This document shows positions 7,523 through 16,122 of a stretch of 64,000 bases of DNA, one piece after another (the stretch's first letter is position 1; each line of letters begins with the position of its first letter). Made by a program: the position numbers and the translations under genes. The stretch lies in contig NZ_CP040058.1 in NCBI RefSeq assembly GCF_005280655.1, positions 1,898,001 through 1,962,000 of the forward strand, written 5' to 3'. The notes under the pieces were generated by a model. That model was given only the letters and a program-made list of their open reading frames with translations, did not search any database and had not been told where the DNA came from. Source of the DNA: Anaerostipes rhamnosivorans (GTDB lineage Bacteria; Bacillota; Clostridia; Lachnospirales; Lachnospiraceae).

Positions 7523-8179
7523 ATGAATAAGGAATGGTCTGAACTTAATAAAACAATGCAGGCACAAATAAAAAAGAAAGATACTTATAAGAGGGGTATT
7601 GATACTTTACTTACTTTACGAAGTCAGTTAATACAAACCTTAGTATCTTTCAAAGAAGAATTATGCAGAGAAGATTTTAACTCAATCCCCTTCATAAACG
7701 CTGATGGTTATCATAGTAAGACGATTGCTTATTCTATTTGGCATATTTTCCGCATTGAAGATATAGTTGTGCATACAGTGATAAATGAAGATGAACAAGT
7801 ATTTTTTGCAGGCAATTATCAAGAGCGTATCAATTCACCTATCATTACAACAGGAAATGAACTCATGAAACAGCAGATTGCAGACTTTTCAAAACAGCTT
7901 AATCTGGAAGAATTATATTTATATATTTTCGAAGTATGGGAAAGCACTGAGAAAATGCTTGAACGGTTATCTTATGATGAATTGAAAAGAAAAATACCGA
8001 AAGAAAGAAAAGGATACTTAGAATCGTTGAATGTAGTAAACGACAATGAAAAAGCAATTTGGCTGATTGATTATTGGTGTAATAAAGATATTTGTGGACT
8101 AATTCAAATGCCGTTTTCAAGACATTGGATTATGCACACAGAAGCCTGTTTGCGTATAAAGAACAAGATACATTCATAG
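7523..8179 (+). CDS. DinB/YfiT-like superfamily protein
   Basis: A 218-residue protein. The start at 7523 is preferred over an upstream start at 7373, because the upstream frame runs through the folded leader and reads like non-coding sequence. 'KTIAYSIWHIFRIEDIVVHTVI' (about residues 70-91) and the C-terminal 'HWIMHTEACLRIK' supply the spaced histidines of the DinB four-helix metal-binding fold. Relatives include thiol-dependent enzymes and resistance-island hypotheticals; the substrate is unknown. It sits between two reductase genes as likely element cargo. Confidence 0.65.
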   Translation: MNKEWSELNKTMQAQIKKKDTYKRGIDTLLTLRSQLIQTLVSFKEELCREDFNSIPFINADGYHSKTIAYSIWHIFRIEDIVVHTVINEDEQVFFAGNYQERINSPIITTGNELMKQQIADFSKQLNLEELYLYIFEVWESTEKMLERLSYDELKRKIPKERKGYLESLNVVNDNEKAIWLIDYWCNKDICGLIQMPFSRHWIMHTEACLRIKNKIHS

Positions 8180-8234
8180 GCAAAAATTTCAGTTTGTAGA
8201 ACTAAGGAAATTGGAATTTAAGGAGGAATAAAGT

Positions 8235-8330
8235 ATGGTTAGTGATTTTATAAGAGCAGCATTTCCATGGATTTTAATGGGTTTATTTGTAGCAATCAGT
8301 TGTTCCCTTATGAGTAAAAAAGAGAAATAA
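8235..8330 (+). CDS. Very small membrane peptide (31 residues)
   Basis: ATG at 8235 is preceded by AGGAGG with good spacing. The peptide has one hydrophobic helix ('FPWILMGLFVAISCSLM') followed by a basic tail 'SKKEK' and a stop at 8328-8330. The strong ribosome site and clean single-helix layout argue that it is translated. Function unknown; single-helix peptides of this kind occur next to resistance genes. Confidence 0.6.
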   Translation: MVSDFIRAAFPWILMGLFVAISCSLMSKKEK

Positions 8331-8360
8331 ATTCCTGTTTGTATTTATAAAAGAGAAAAA

Positions 8361-8891
8361 ATGAGAAAAGTAGTTTTATTTATTGCCATGAGCCTTGACG
8401 GATATATTGCGGACGGTAATGGTGGAGTAGCTTGGCTAAATGGTCATGGAAATGACAATGAAAACATCGACACTTATACAGAATTTACCAAAGATATAGA
8501 TACTGTCTTAATGGGGTGGAATACTTCTCATCAGGTTGTTACTGAACTTTCTCCGCAAGAATGGGTATATAATAAATTTACAACTTATGTATTAACACAT
8601 AAAGAGTGCAATTCTTCCCAACAAATTCATTTTACAAGTGAAAATCCTGTTTTATTATTGGAACGGCTAAAACAAGAAGCAGGAAAGGATATTTGGATTT
8701 GTGGCGGAGCAAATCTTGTTCAGCAGTTGGTAAGCAAAAATATGATTGATAAATATTACATTTCTGTTATTCCTACTCTGTTAGGAAATGGGGTTCGTCT
8801 TTTGGGCAACATAGACAGGGAAATAAAGTTAAGGCTTTGTAAAACACAGACTTATAACGGAATAACCGATTTGATTTATATGCGTAGATAA
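8361..8891 (+). CDS. RibD C-terminal/dihydrofolate reductase-like protein
   Basis: A 176-residue protein of the YyaP/YwjB type. 'VVLFIAMSLDGYIADGNGGVAWL' is the standard N-terminus, 'DTVLMGWNTSHQVV' the central strand-helix and 'DIWICGGANLVQQLV' the NADPH-site GG motif. Such proteins share the fold of DHFR and RibD reductase but their substrate is usually unknown; some are found with resistance genes. It is the second DHFR-fold protein in this element, only distantly similar to dfrF. The ribosome site is weak (AAGAG). Confidence 0.78.
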   Translation: MRKVVLFIAMSLDGYIADGNGGVAWLNGHGNDNENIDTYTEFTKDIDTVLMGWNTSHQVVTELSPQEWVYNKFTTYVLTHKECNSSQQIHFTSENPVLLLERLKQEAGKDIWICGGANLVQQLVSKNMIDKYYISVIPTLLGNGVRLLGNIDREIKLRLCKTQTYNGITDLIYMRR

Positions 8892-8942
8892 CTAGAGAGA
8901 AACAGAAAAGCTGTTAAACCGACGGAGCGATCCGACCACGTT

Positions 8943-9053
8943 GGCGGGAAAATCCTTAAGATTTTTCCGCCATGCTTGCAAGGGGGCGGTTCGCTTCGGC
9001 GGTTCGGCGAGCTTGCGAGCCGTTCAAAGCCCCCGTTATCTAACAAGGGGGGC
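8943..9053 (+). other. Origin of transfer (oriT), Tn916/ICEBs1 type
   Basis: The core at 9029-9053 is GCCCCC, then GTTATCTAACAA, then GGGGGC. Blocks of C and G flanking TCTAACA/GCTAACA are what I recall of the ICEBs1 and Tn916 oriT nick regions, which MobT/NicK-type relaxases cut. An additional stem-loop lies at 8943-8954/8960-8971. It is placed just upstream of the MobT relaxase gene, where Tn916 also has its oriT. The nick position cannot be fixed here. Confidence 0.75.
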
Positions 9054-9141
9054 ACAAAAAACAAGAGTCAATATACATTAACAAGCGGAAAACGCTGTAT
9101 TTACAAGGCGAAACTGCATTTTACATGGTGTGATATAAATT

Positions 9142-9294
9142 ATGCCATTATCACTTGGGAAAATTGAACAAGACATAGGAAAGACAGTTGATTTCAAACG
9201 AGAAATTGATTGTCTTTTTCTTTTGCAGAAATTTAAGTATAGGCAATTATCAAATACGGTAGTTGCTTTTTTGATTGGAGGAATTTTAGAATGA
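9142..9294 (+). CDS. Possible small protein coupled to the relaxase gene
   Basis: An open frame of 50 residues starts at ATG 9142 and ends with TGA 9292-9294, overlapping the ATG of the relaxase at 9291. The overlap suggests translational coupling. There is no convincing ribosome site and no recognised domain; it may be a leftover of a longer upstream gene. Confidence 0.35.
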   Translation: MPLSLGKIEQDIGKTVDFKREIDCLFLLQKFKYRQLSNTVVAFLIGGILE

Positions 9295-10505
9295 ATGATA
9301 AAAACTTTATTGAAGAACTAAGACAAAAGCGTGAGGAATACGGAGTAACACAAACAAGGCTTGCTGTTGCCTGTGGTATCAGCCGTGAATATTACAACCG
9401 CATTGAAAAAGGGAAACAGCCATTGAATGACGAATTAAGAGAAGTCATAGAAAAACAGATTGAGCGTTTCAATCCGCAAGAACCACTATTCTTATTGATT
9501 GATTACTTTCGTGTCCGCTTTCCTACTACGGACGCATTGGCGATTATCCGTGATGTATTACAACTGAAATCTGATTATATGCTTTATGAAGATTATGGAA
9601 AATACGGATATGAAAGCAAATATGTACTTGGCGACATCAATATCATGTGTTCCATGCAGGAGCATTTAGGTGTTTTATTGGAACTGAAAGGCAAAGGCTG
9701 TCGGCAAATGGAATGTTATCTGCTGGCACAGGAACGCTCATGGTATGACTTCATGCTGGATTGTATGACGGCTGGTGGTGTGATGAAACGGCTTGATTTG
9801 GCTATCAATGACCGAGCAGGAATATTGGATATTCCAAAGTTAAAGGAAAAATACAAAGCTGGCGAATGTGTTTCCTATTTTCGTATGCAGAAAGATTACA
9901 GCGGTACAGAAAAATGCGGTAGCGATTTACCAAAGAATACAGGAGAAACCTTATATCTCGGTTCAACAAGTAGCGAATTATATATGTGTGCTTATCAGAA
10001 AAATTATGAGCAGTATGTCAAGAATGGCACAGAAATTGAAGATACGGAGATTAAGAACCGTTTTGAAATACGCATGAAGAATGAACGAGCCTATTATGCG
10101 GTTGTAGATTTACTGACCTATCGGGACGCTGAACGCACCGCTTTTTCTATCATCAATCATTATGTCCGCTTTGTTGACAGAGAGGACGACAAGCCAAAAA
10201 GTCAATGGATAACAAATGATGATTGGGCATGGTTTGTAGGGGAAAACAGAGAGCCGATACGCTTAACCACAAAGCCAGAGCCTTACACTTTACAAAAAGC
10301 GTTGCATTGGCTACAAAGACAAGTTGCACCAACAATAAAAATGGTACAGGCATTAGACAGAGAAAATCATACAACGATACTGAAAGATATGATTGAGCAG
10401 GCAGAACTTAAAGACAAGCATAAACATTTATTACAATTAGAGAAATCAACCATAGAAGAACGTATAGATACCGCTGTTCCACAAGAGAATGACGGTATTT
10501 TTTAA
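9291..10505 (+). CDS. MobT family relaxase / Rep_trans replication initiator
   Basis: A 404-residue protein resembling Tn916 Orf20 and ICEBs1 NicK. Residues 1-65 form an XRE-like helix-turn-helix ('YGVTQTRLAVACGISREYYNRIEKGKQPL'). The rest matches the Rep_trans family, with the signature 'GGVMKRLDLAINDRAG' near residues 160-175 (RxDxxxD-type acidic metal site) and 'YLGSTSSELYMCAYQK' near 220. It should nick oriT at about 9.04 kb and start rolling-circle transfer or replication. GGAGG precedes the start. It is full length for the family. Confidence 0.88.
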   Translation: MNDKNFIEELRQKREEYGVTQTRLAVACGISREYYNRIEKGKQPLNDELREVIEKQIERFNPQEPLFLLIDYFRVRFPTTDALAIIRDVLQLKSDYMLYEDYGKYGYESKYVLGDINIMCSMQEHLGVLLELKGKGCRQMECYLLAQERSWYDFMLDCMTAGGVMKRLDLAINDRAGILDIPKLKEKYKAGECVSYFRMQKDYSGTEKCGSDLPKNTGETLYLGSTSSELYMCAYQKNYEQYVKNGTEIEDTEIKNRFEIRMKNERAYYAVVDLLTYRDAERTAFSIINHYVRFVDREDDKPKSQWITNDDWAWFVGENREPIRLTTKPEPYTLQKALHWLQRQVAPTIKMVQALDRENHTTILKDMIEQAELKDKHKHLLQLEKSTIEERIDTAVPQENDGIF

Positions 10506-10550
10506 TGTAATTGAAAAATTTCAGATTTAGTCAGCAAAGAGCTGTTTTCA

Positions 10551-11095
10551 TTCCCTATGTGAAGTGAAAGAAGAAAAATAAATTTTTTATTAAATCTGCA
10601 ACAAAACGGCTACTTGCGTACAGATATGGTGCGAGAAAAGGAAATCTAAACTTTTTTTGAAAATAGGTCATTAAATCGGGGCTTGCTGTCCCTATATGAA
10701 GTGAAAGAAGAAAAAAGTTTTGAAAAAATGACGGAAATTCGTGATTAGTGGACAGTGTTCTATGAAAAGAAGAAAAGCATCATCATTTTGTATTCAAACA
10801 GGCATTAGCAGTTGAGTGTTGATGTGAAAAGAGGAAAATACTTTATTCTAAACTTAACAATTTAAGGTTTCCGTTCCCTATATGGTGCAAAGAAAATATT
10901 TCATTCTATTGTTGGCAGTAACGGTATGGTTTGGGTAGTTAGGGTGTGAAAAGAAAAATAATCTTTTTTCGTCATTAACTTAGCAAAATGACAATGTCTA
11001 TCCCTATATGGTGCAAGAAAAGAAGTTAAAATTTTTCCATTTCAACTTAGCAAATGGACGTTTGCTGTACAGATAGTAGTGAAAAAGGAGAAAAT
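10551..11095 (+). repeat. Array of about nine degenerate repeats, period about 64 bp
   Basis: A motif close to CCCTATATGGTGMAAGAAAAG recurs with its GTG(A/C)AA at 10564, 10629, 10701, 10762 (degenerate), 10824, 10885, 10946, 11011 and 11079, that is every 61-72 bases. The better copies are preceded by a second block like TTAGCAAAATG. Spacer sequence is variable and AT-rich. There is no long open frame. It lies directly downstream of the relaxase. Confidence 0.75.
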
Positions 11096-11533
11096 CAACC
11101 GTTGATTGCCAAAATGAACCGTTCCATTTGTACTAATAACGGAAAAAGTTTTGGATTTTGGTTACGTTTCCCCTCTTTTCCAACGCGGTATATAGGAAAG
11201 ATGATTTTCTTCTTTCGTGTTCTTTGACAACTGAATAAAGCAATTCAATACGTTTGACAGACAGCGAGCCGTTGAAACAAATACGCCACGACCTTTCCCC
11301 TGCAAGAGCGAGCGAAAACCTATTTGTGTTCTTATAAAAGATTTGTCCTCTTTTATCGCCATGACCTGTACTGTCAGATAATGATACTCCCGTACAGCCA
11401 CAGCTTGAGCGTTCAGAGCGTCGCACGCAATGGGTACGGCTACATAAGAACTATGCAGAGGTGGAACTCCTGTGGGCTATGACAAAAGCCGTTGAATTGC
11501 TTAGAAAGATTTTACAGAAAGGGGGTATGTGTT
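11096..11533. other. Region between repeat array and TnpW-like gene
   Basis: There is no convincing complete gene. A frame on the plus strand is open from 11365 to a stop at 11536-11538 and reads like protein ('LERSERRTQWVRLHKNYAEV', then 'AMTKAVELLRKILQKGG') but has no ATG at its beginning and stops just upstream in the same frame; it may be a small gene with an unusual start or the tail of a decayed one. Minus-strand frames across 11133-11426 look like shadows. Confidence 0.35.
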
Positions 11534-11701
11534 ATTGATAATGCTGTAAAAACAATTCAAAAGAAAAATGGCAAGTGTGGCATTGGCAACAGAGGAAAGA
11601 CAAAGATTGTAGTAAAAGAGCATTTTTCCGAAAAGGGCAAAACAATGGAAGAACTTCTAACTGATGTCATGCTGGAAAAAGCAAAGCAGACAATCGCATA
11701 A
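11534..11701 (+). CDS. TnpW-like small transposon protein
   Basis: About 55 residues ending 'TKIVVKEHFSEKGKTMEELLTDVMLEKA', which fits the TnpW family found beside TnpX recombinases of Tn4451-type elements ('VHFSE...ETMEDKI'). The start is unclear. AAAGGGGG at 11518-11525 is an excellent ribosome site, but the only in-frame codon at normal spacing is ATT (11534); a TTG at 11492 is the next alternative. The role of TnpW is not established. Confidence 0.6.
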   Translation: MDNAVKTIQKKNGKCGIGNRGKTKIVVKEHFSEKGKTMEELLTDVMLEKAKQTIA

Positions 11702-11742
11702 AATCAGTGCAGTTGTAAGAAATAGATTGAATGACAAAAAGT

Positions 11743-11787
11743 ACCCGTGTTATACTTTACTTGCAAGCAGGTATTGTAAACACGGGT
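11743..11787. promoter_or_regulatory. Inverted repeat over the recombinase promoter
   Basis: ACCCGTGTT (11743-11751) pairs with AACACGGGT (11779-11787). A plausible -10 TATACT at 11751-11756 with TTGAAT at 11727-11732 (18 bp apart) overlaps the left arm. It may be an operator or a leader hairpin that limits recombinase expression. Confidence 0.5.
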
Positions 11788-11812
11788 TAGTTATAAAGGA
11801 GGATAACTGACA

Positions 11813-13426
11813 ATGAAACAACAGATTTACAATACTGCACTTTATCTTAGGTTAAGCCGAGATGATGAATTACAGGGCGAAAGTTCCAGCATTACCACAC
11901 AGAGAAGTATGTTGCGTTTATATGCAAAAGAACATCATTTGAATGTCATTGATGAATATATTGATGACGGCTGGTCGGGAACAAATTTTGACAGACCGAG
12001 TTTTCAAAGAATGATTGAGGATATAGAGGCAGGAAAAATCAACTGTGTTGTAACGAAAGACCTTTCCCGTCTTGGCAGAAATTATATTATGACAGGACAA
12101 TATACAGAATTGTATTTCCCTAGTCATAATGTCCGCTACATAGCGATTGATGACGGTGTAGACAGCGAAAAAGGCGAAAGTGAGATTGCACCATTTAAGA
12201 ACATCATCAATGAATGGGTGGCAAGAGATACAAGCCGTAAAGTCAAATCAGCATTTAAGACAAAGTTTGCGGAGGGGGCTCATTACAGTGCTTATGCTCC
12301 GTTAGGATATAAGAAACACCCTGACATCAAAGGAAAACTGTTGATTGATGATGAAACAAAATGGATTATTGAAAAAATCTTTTCCCTAGCCTATCAAGGT
12401 TACGGAAGTGCAAAAATCACAAAGCAGTTAAGAGCAGAAAAAGTTCCGACAGCGTCATGGCTAAATTTTACAAGATACGGTACTTTTGCACATATCTTTG
12501 AGGGAAAACCCGAAAGTAAGCGTTATGAGTGGACGATTGCTCATGTCAAGGCGATATTGAAAAGTGAGGTTTATATCGGAAACAGTGTTCACAATATGCA
12601 GTCTACGGTATCGTTCAAGAGTAAAAAGAAAGTGCGTAAACCCGAAAGTGAATGGTTTCGAGTAGAAAACACTCACGAGCCGATTATTGACAAGGAAGTG
12701 TTCTATCGTGTGCAGGAGCAGATAAAATCAAGACGCAGACAGACAAAGGAAAAGGCAACGCCGATTTTTGCAGGGCTTGTCAAGTGTGCGGATTGTGGCT
12801 GGTCTATGAGATTTGGAACGAATAAGGCAAATAAAACGCCTTACAGTTATTATGCTTGCAGTTACTACGGGCAGTTTGGCAAAGGTAATTGTTCTATGCA
12901 CTACATTCGTTATGATGTGCTGTATCAAGCCGTATTGGAACGCTTGCAGTATTGGGCTAAGGCAGTACAGCAGGACGAAGAAAAGGTATTGAACAAGATA
13001 CAGAAAGTCGGCAATGCAGAGCGAATACGGGAAAAGAAGAAAAAGGCAAGTACATTGAAGAAAGCCGAGAACAGACAAAATGAGATTGACCGTTTATTTG
13101 CGAAAATGTATGAAGATAGAGCCTGTGAGAAGATAACAGAGCGAAATTTTGTGATGTTGTCCAGCAAGTACCAAAAAGAACAGATAGAACTGGAACAGCA
13201 GATAACAAGCCTAAGAGAAGAACTAAGTAAAATGGAACAGGATATGATAGGTGCTGAAAAGTGGATTGAGTTAATCAAGGAATATTCCGTACCAAAGGAA
13301 CTGACAGCACCATTATTAAATGCCATGATAGAAAAAATCCTCATACATGAAGCAACAACGAATGAGGATAACGAAAGAATACAGGAAATTGAGATATATT
13401 ACCGATTTATCGGAAAAGTTGAGTAA
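11813..13426 (+). CDS. Large serine recombinase, TnpX/TndX type
   Basis: A 537-residue site-specific recombinase. Residues 6-150 are the resolvase domain with catalytic serine in 'ALYLRLSRDDE' and the conserved 'TKDLSRLGRNYIMTG'; then a recombinase domain ('GYKKHPDIKGKLLIDDE'), a zinc ribbon with 'CADCGWSMRF' and 'YYACSYYG...GNCS' (about residues 322-363), a long coiled coil (about 395-490) and a DUF4368-like end. It cuts both attachment sites and exchanges them, so it integrates and excises the element. AGGAGG precedes the start. It is at the right end of the element, 27 bases from the attR core. Confidence 0.93.
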   Translation: MKQQIYNTALYLRLSRDDELQGESSSITTQRSMLRLYAKEHHLNVIDEYIDDGWSGTNFDRPSFQRMIEDIEAGKINCVVTKDLSRLGRNYIMTGQYTELYFPSHNVRYIAIDDGVDSEKGESEIAPFKNIINEWVARDTSRKVKSAFKTKFAEGAHYSAYAPLGYKKHPDIKGKLLIDDETKWIIEKIFSLAYQGYGSAKITKQLRAEKVPTASWLNFTRYGTFAHIFEGKPESKRYEWTIAHVKAILKSEVYIGNSVHNMQSTVSFKSKKKVRKPESEWFRVENTHEPIIDKEVFYRVQEQIKSRRRQTKEKATPIFAGLVKCADCGWSMRFGTNKANKTPYSYYACSYYGQFGKGNCSMHYIRYDVLYQAVLERLQYWAKAVQQDEEKVLNKIQKVGNAERIREKKKKASTLKKAENRQNEIDRLFAKMYEDRACEKITERNFVMLSSKYQKEQIELEQQITSLREELSKMEQDMIGAEKWIELIKEYSVPKELTAPLLNAMIEKILIHEATTNEDNERIQEIEIYYRFIGKVE

Positions 13427-13452
13427 TCAACAAGAGTAATATTTTTAACTAA

Positions 13453-13459
13453 GGGAAAC
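13453..13459 (+). repeat. attR core GGGAAAC
   Basis: Right copy of the 7-base direct repeat, in the same codon phase as 6338-6344. To its right the XRE gene resumes. Confidence 0.75.
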
Positions 13460-13931
13460 CGGAAATAATATGCCGGAGATCAGTCTGCTGGTTGAAATCG
13501 CTGAGTTTTATGATGTGAGTATTCCAGAGATTATTGACGGAGAAAGGAAAAGCGAGAAAATGAAGGAAGAGTCAAAAGAAGTTGCAATGTCGTTATCTGA
13601 TTATGCGTTAAAAGAAAAGGAAAACCTTATAAAAAACATACGTATACAAAGTATATTCGGAGTAGCCGCTTTAGCAGTCTATTTTGTTATTGATACTGCC
13701 GGAGCAGCGATGCCATCATATGCCTGGATTGGGCTTTTGTCAAACTACTGTCATACACTGATCTTTGTTACGCCAGTTATGATATTACTATATACCACAG
13801 GACTATTGAAAACGACGGAAAATCGAAGAATTCAGAGTACAGCGCCAAAGAGTATCTTAATACTACTGGCCATCGTGGCTGCCACAGTGGTAAGTTGTTT
13901 TATCAAGTTTATTTCGTCACTTTTATTTTAA
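13455..13931 (+). pseudogene. XRE family regulator, 3' half
   Basis: From 13455 the frame reads 'ETGNNMPEISLLVEIAEFYDVSIPEIIDGE', the standard end of an XRE helix-turn-helix domain. A charged linker and three hydrophobic segments (starting near 13650, 13715 and 13845) follow. It lacks its own start and ribosome site; the ATG at 13470 is internal. Its missing first 38 codons are at 6226-6339. The intact protein would be a membrane-anchored regulator. Confidence 0.85.
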
Positions 13932-13975
13932 GGGTTCAAACGATCCCTGTCTGCCGGCATGATATGCCCATCACT

Positions 13976-14611
13976 CTATTTCTCCATCATATACAGCATC
14001 GCATTTACAATGCAGGCCGCAATATTGCTCCCGCCTTTTCTTCCCCGGGCAACAATATAAGGGACTCCAGCCTCCATGATCAGTTCCTTGGACTGTACCA
14101 CATTGACAAATCCCACTGGCACCCCGATAACCAGATGGGGATCCAGTTTTCCCTCTCTGATGAGCTCATACAGTCTGACCAATGCCGTAGGGGCGTTCCC
14201 AACTGCAAATATAAACCTCTCTCCCATGGAAGCCGCCTTATCCATGCTGGCCACCGCTCTTGTGGTCCCATCTTCCTTTGCTTTTACAGCCACGTCCTCA
14301 TCTGCCATAAAGCAGTGCACAGATCCACCGTACTTAAGAAGCTTCTTTTTGTTGATTCCTGCTCTGCCCATCTGTGTATCTGTCACAATCGAGGCGCCGT
14401 CTCTGATGGCCTCCAGCGCTTTCTCAACCGCGTGTTCGGAAAAACAGAGATTTTGGGCATAGTCAAAATCCGCACTGGTATGGATACAGCGCTTTACAAT
14501 CGGCTCCGTGCCTGGAATCAGGGAAACATCCCCCAGTTCCTCTGTAATAATCTCAAAACTTCTCGCCTCGATCTGTGCAGGCTTCACATTTTCCAGCTCA
14601 ATCTTCATCAA
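13976..14611 (-). CDS. cbiC: Cobalt-precorrin-8 methylmutase
   Basis: A 211-residue CbiC/CobH enzyme that moves the C11 methyl group to C12, turning cobalt-precorrin-8 into cobyrinic acid. '[21 protein letters not shown]' (about residues 45-66) holds the catalytic histidine, and '[16 protein letters not shown]' and '[14 protein letters not shown]' are family signatures. It is the last gene of the long corrin run and overlaps the end of cbiP by 4 bases (ATGA). Length is normal. Confidence 0.92.
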   Translation of the reverse strand: MMKIELENVKPAQIEARSFEIITEELGDVSLIPGTEPIVKRCIHTSADFDYAQNLCFSEHAVEKALEAIRDGASIVTDTQMGRAGINKKKLLKYGGSVHCFMADEDVAVKAKEDGTTRAVASMDKAASMGERFIFAVGNAPTALVRLYELIREGKLDPHLVIGVPVGFVNVVQSKELIMEAGVPYIVARGRKGGSNIAACIVNAMLYMMEK

Positions 14612-16122
14612 TCCTCCGCCCCTTCGTTAAGAATCTCATAAATCTTATCCATATCCAGATGTTTTCTCAGTTCCTCCGCCAAATGATCATACTGGCTCTC
14701 TTTCATCTGCCCAAAGTCCGTCACCGGTATCTCTGACAGATCGATCCCTTTCTTTTCTCCGATGGCCCGGACGACTTTCTCTGCCGTATCACCCACATCA
14801 AAAATTCCATGGAGATAGGTACCGTAAACATTTCCTTCCCAGGTCCCGCACAGCTTTGTGATCCCATTGACCTTATCCTCAAAGAATGTAAGCGGCTTGG
14901 CTTCTCCGTGCTGGATGGAATTCCCCATATGGATCTCGTAGCCTTCAATTGGTGCACCTGAGAGCAAAGAAAGATCTCCCTCCAGGGCAAGAAAACTTCC
15001 CTTGACCCTGCTCCTTGTCTTTGTTCTGGAAAATATAGTGTCAATGGGCAGTAGTCCCATTCCCTTGACCATTCCTCCCGTCTCCACATGGCATGGGTCG
15101 GACAGGACCTCCCCCAGCATCTGATACCCGCCGCAGATACCGAAAATGATCGTACCCTGGCCGGCCTTACGGAGGATCATATCTTCTAATCCGGATTGGC
15201 GTAGCCATAAAAGGTCCTCGATGGTATTCTTACTGCCGGGAAGCAGGATCATATCTGGGTTTCCCAGATCCCTGGGCTTTTTGACATAGCGCAGAGACAC
15301 ATGTGGAATCAGCTCAAAGACATTAAAATCCGTAAAGTTTGAGATCCTCGGAAGCCGGATCACGGCGATATCCACCAGACCTTTTTCCGTCACCTTTTCA
15401 AACCGTTCCGTCAGGCTGTCCTCGTCTTCGATGTCGATGTCCATGTAAGGAGTTACACCTACCACTGGGATCTGTGCCTTCTCTTCCAGCATGGTTACAC
15501 CTGGGTCCAGGATGGTTTTATCTCCCCGGAATTTATTGATGACAAGTCCTTTGATCCTCTTCTGCTCTTCTTTGGTCAGAAGCATAACCGTCCCGATCAG
15601 CTGGGCAAAGACACCTCCCCGGTCGATGTCCCCCACTAAGAGCACCGGTGCCTTGGCAAGCTTCGCCATGCCCATGTTGACGATATCGTCCTGTTTTAAA
15701 TTGATCTCCGCTGGGCTTCCTGCCCCTTCAATGACAACAATATCGTTTTCCCGGCTTACATCATCAAAGGCTTTTTGTATTTCTGGGATCAAAGTCTTTT
15801 TATACGCAAAATAATCCCTGGCACTCATATTTCCCAGGACCTTGCCGTTTACGATCACCTGAGAGCCAGTGTCACTGGATGGCTTTAACAGGATTGGATT
15901 CATGGATACCGAAGGTTCGATTCCTGCCGCTTCTGCCTGCATGACCTGTGCCCGTCCCATTTCCAGCCCGTCTTTTGTTATGTAAGAATTCAGCGCCATG
16001 TTCTGGGATTTAAACGGCGCCGCTTTGTATCCATCCTGTTTGAAGATTCTTAAAAGGCCTGCAGTGAGAAGGCTCTTTCCTACATTTGACATGGTTCCCT
16101 GAATCATAATCGTCTTTGCCAT
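14608..16122 (-). CDS. cbiP: Cobyric acid synthase
   Basis: A 504-residue CbiP/CobQ amidotransferase that amidates the b, d, e and g side chains of adenosylcobyrinic acid a,c-diamide with glutamine and ATP. The N-terminal P-loop-like '[17 protein letters not shown]' is the ATP site of the dethiobiotin-synthetase fold; '[13 protein letters not shown]' near residue 330 carries the glutaminase nucleophile cysteine and '[10 protein letters not shown]' the histidine. Its start overlaps the end of cobD by 19 bases. Confidence 0.94.
   Translation of the reverse strand: MAKTIMIQGTMSNVGKSLLTAGLLRIFKQDGYKAAPFKSQNMALNSYITKDGLEMGRAQVMQAEAAGIEPSVSMNPILLKPSSDTGSQVIVNGKVLGNMSARDYFAYKKTLIPEIQKAFDDVSRENDIVVIEGAGSPAEINLKQDDIVNMGMAKLAKAPVLLVGDIDRGGVFAQLIGTVMLLTKEEQKRIKGLVINKFRGDKTILDPGVTMLEEKAQIPVVGVTPYMDIDIEDEDSLTERFEKVTEKGLVDIAVIRLPRISNFTDFNVFELIPHVSLRYVKKPRDLGNPDMILLPGSKNTIEDLLWLRQSGLEDMILRKAGQGTIIFGICGGYQMLGEVLSDPCHVETGGMVKGMGLLPIDTIFSRTKTRSRVKGSFLALEGDLSLLSGAPIEGYEIHMGNSIQHGEAKPLTFFEDKVNGITKLCGTWEGNVYGTYLHGIFDVGDTAEKVVRAIGEKKGIDLSEIPVTDFGQMKESQYDHLAEELRKHLDMDKIYEILNEGAED

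Larger units (their letters stand above)
6338..13459 (+). mobile_element. Integrative mobilizable element (about 7.1 kb) inserted in an XRE gene
   Basis: Boundaries are set by the direct repeat GGGAAAC and by restoration of an intact host reading frame when the interior is removed. Contents on the plus strand: DfrF-like reductase, DinB-like protein, tiny membrane peptide, RibD-type reductase, oriT, MobT relaxase, degenerate repeat array, TnpW-like protein and a large serine recombinase at the right end. No type IV secretion genes are present, so transfer would need a helper conjugative element; excision and integration should be self-sufficient. Interior codon use is more AT-rich than the flanking corrin genes. 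Confidence 0.85.

Noticed and set aside
10551-11095. CRISPR array
   Set aside because: The repeats are degenerate, the conserved part is short and variable, and no cas genes are nearby.
11133-11426. Minus-strand open frames of 79-97 codons
   Set aside because: Two frames overlap, neither has a ribosome site or recognisable domain, and both run against all genes of the element.
13895-14641. A 248-codon plus-strand frame over cbiC
   Set aside because: It is antisense to a clear cbiC gene, rich in His, Cys and Arg as shadows usually are, and has no domain.
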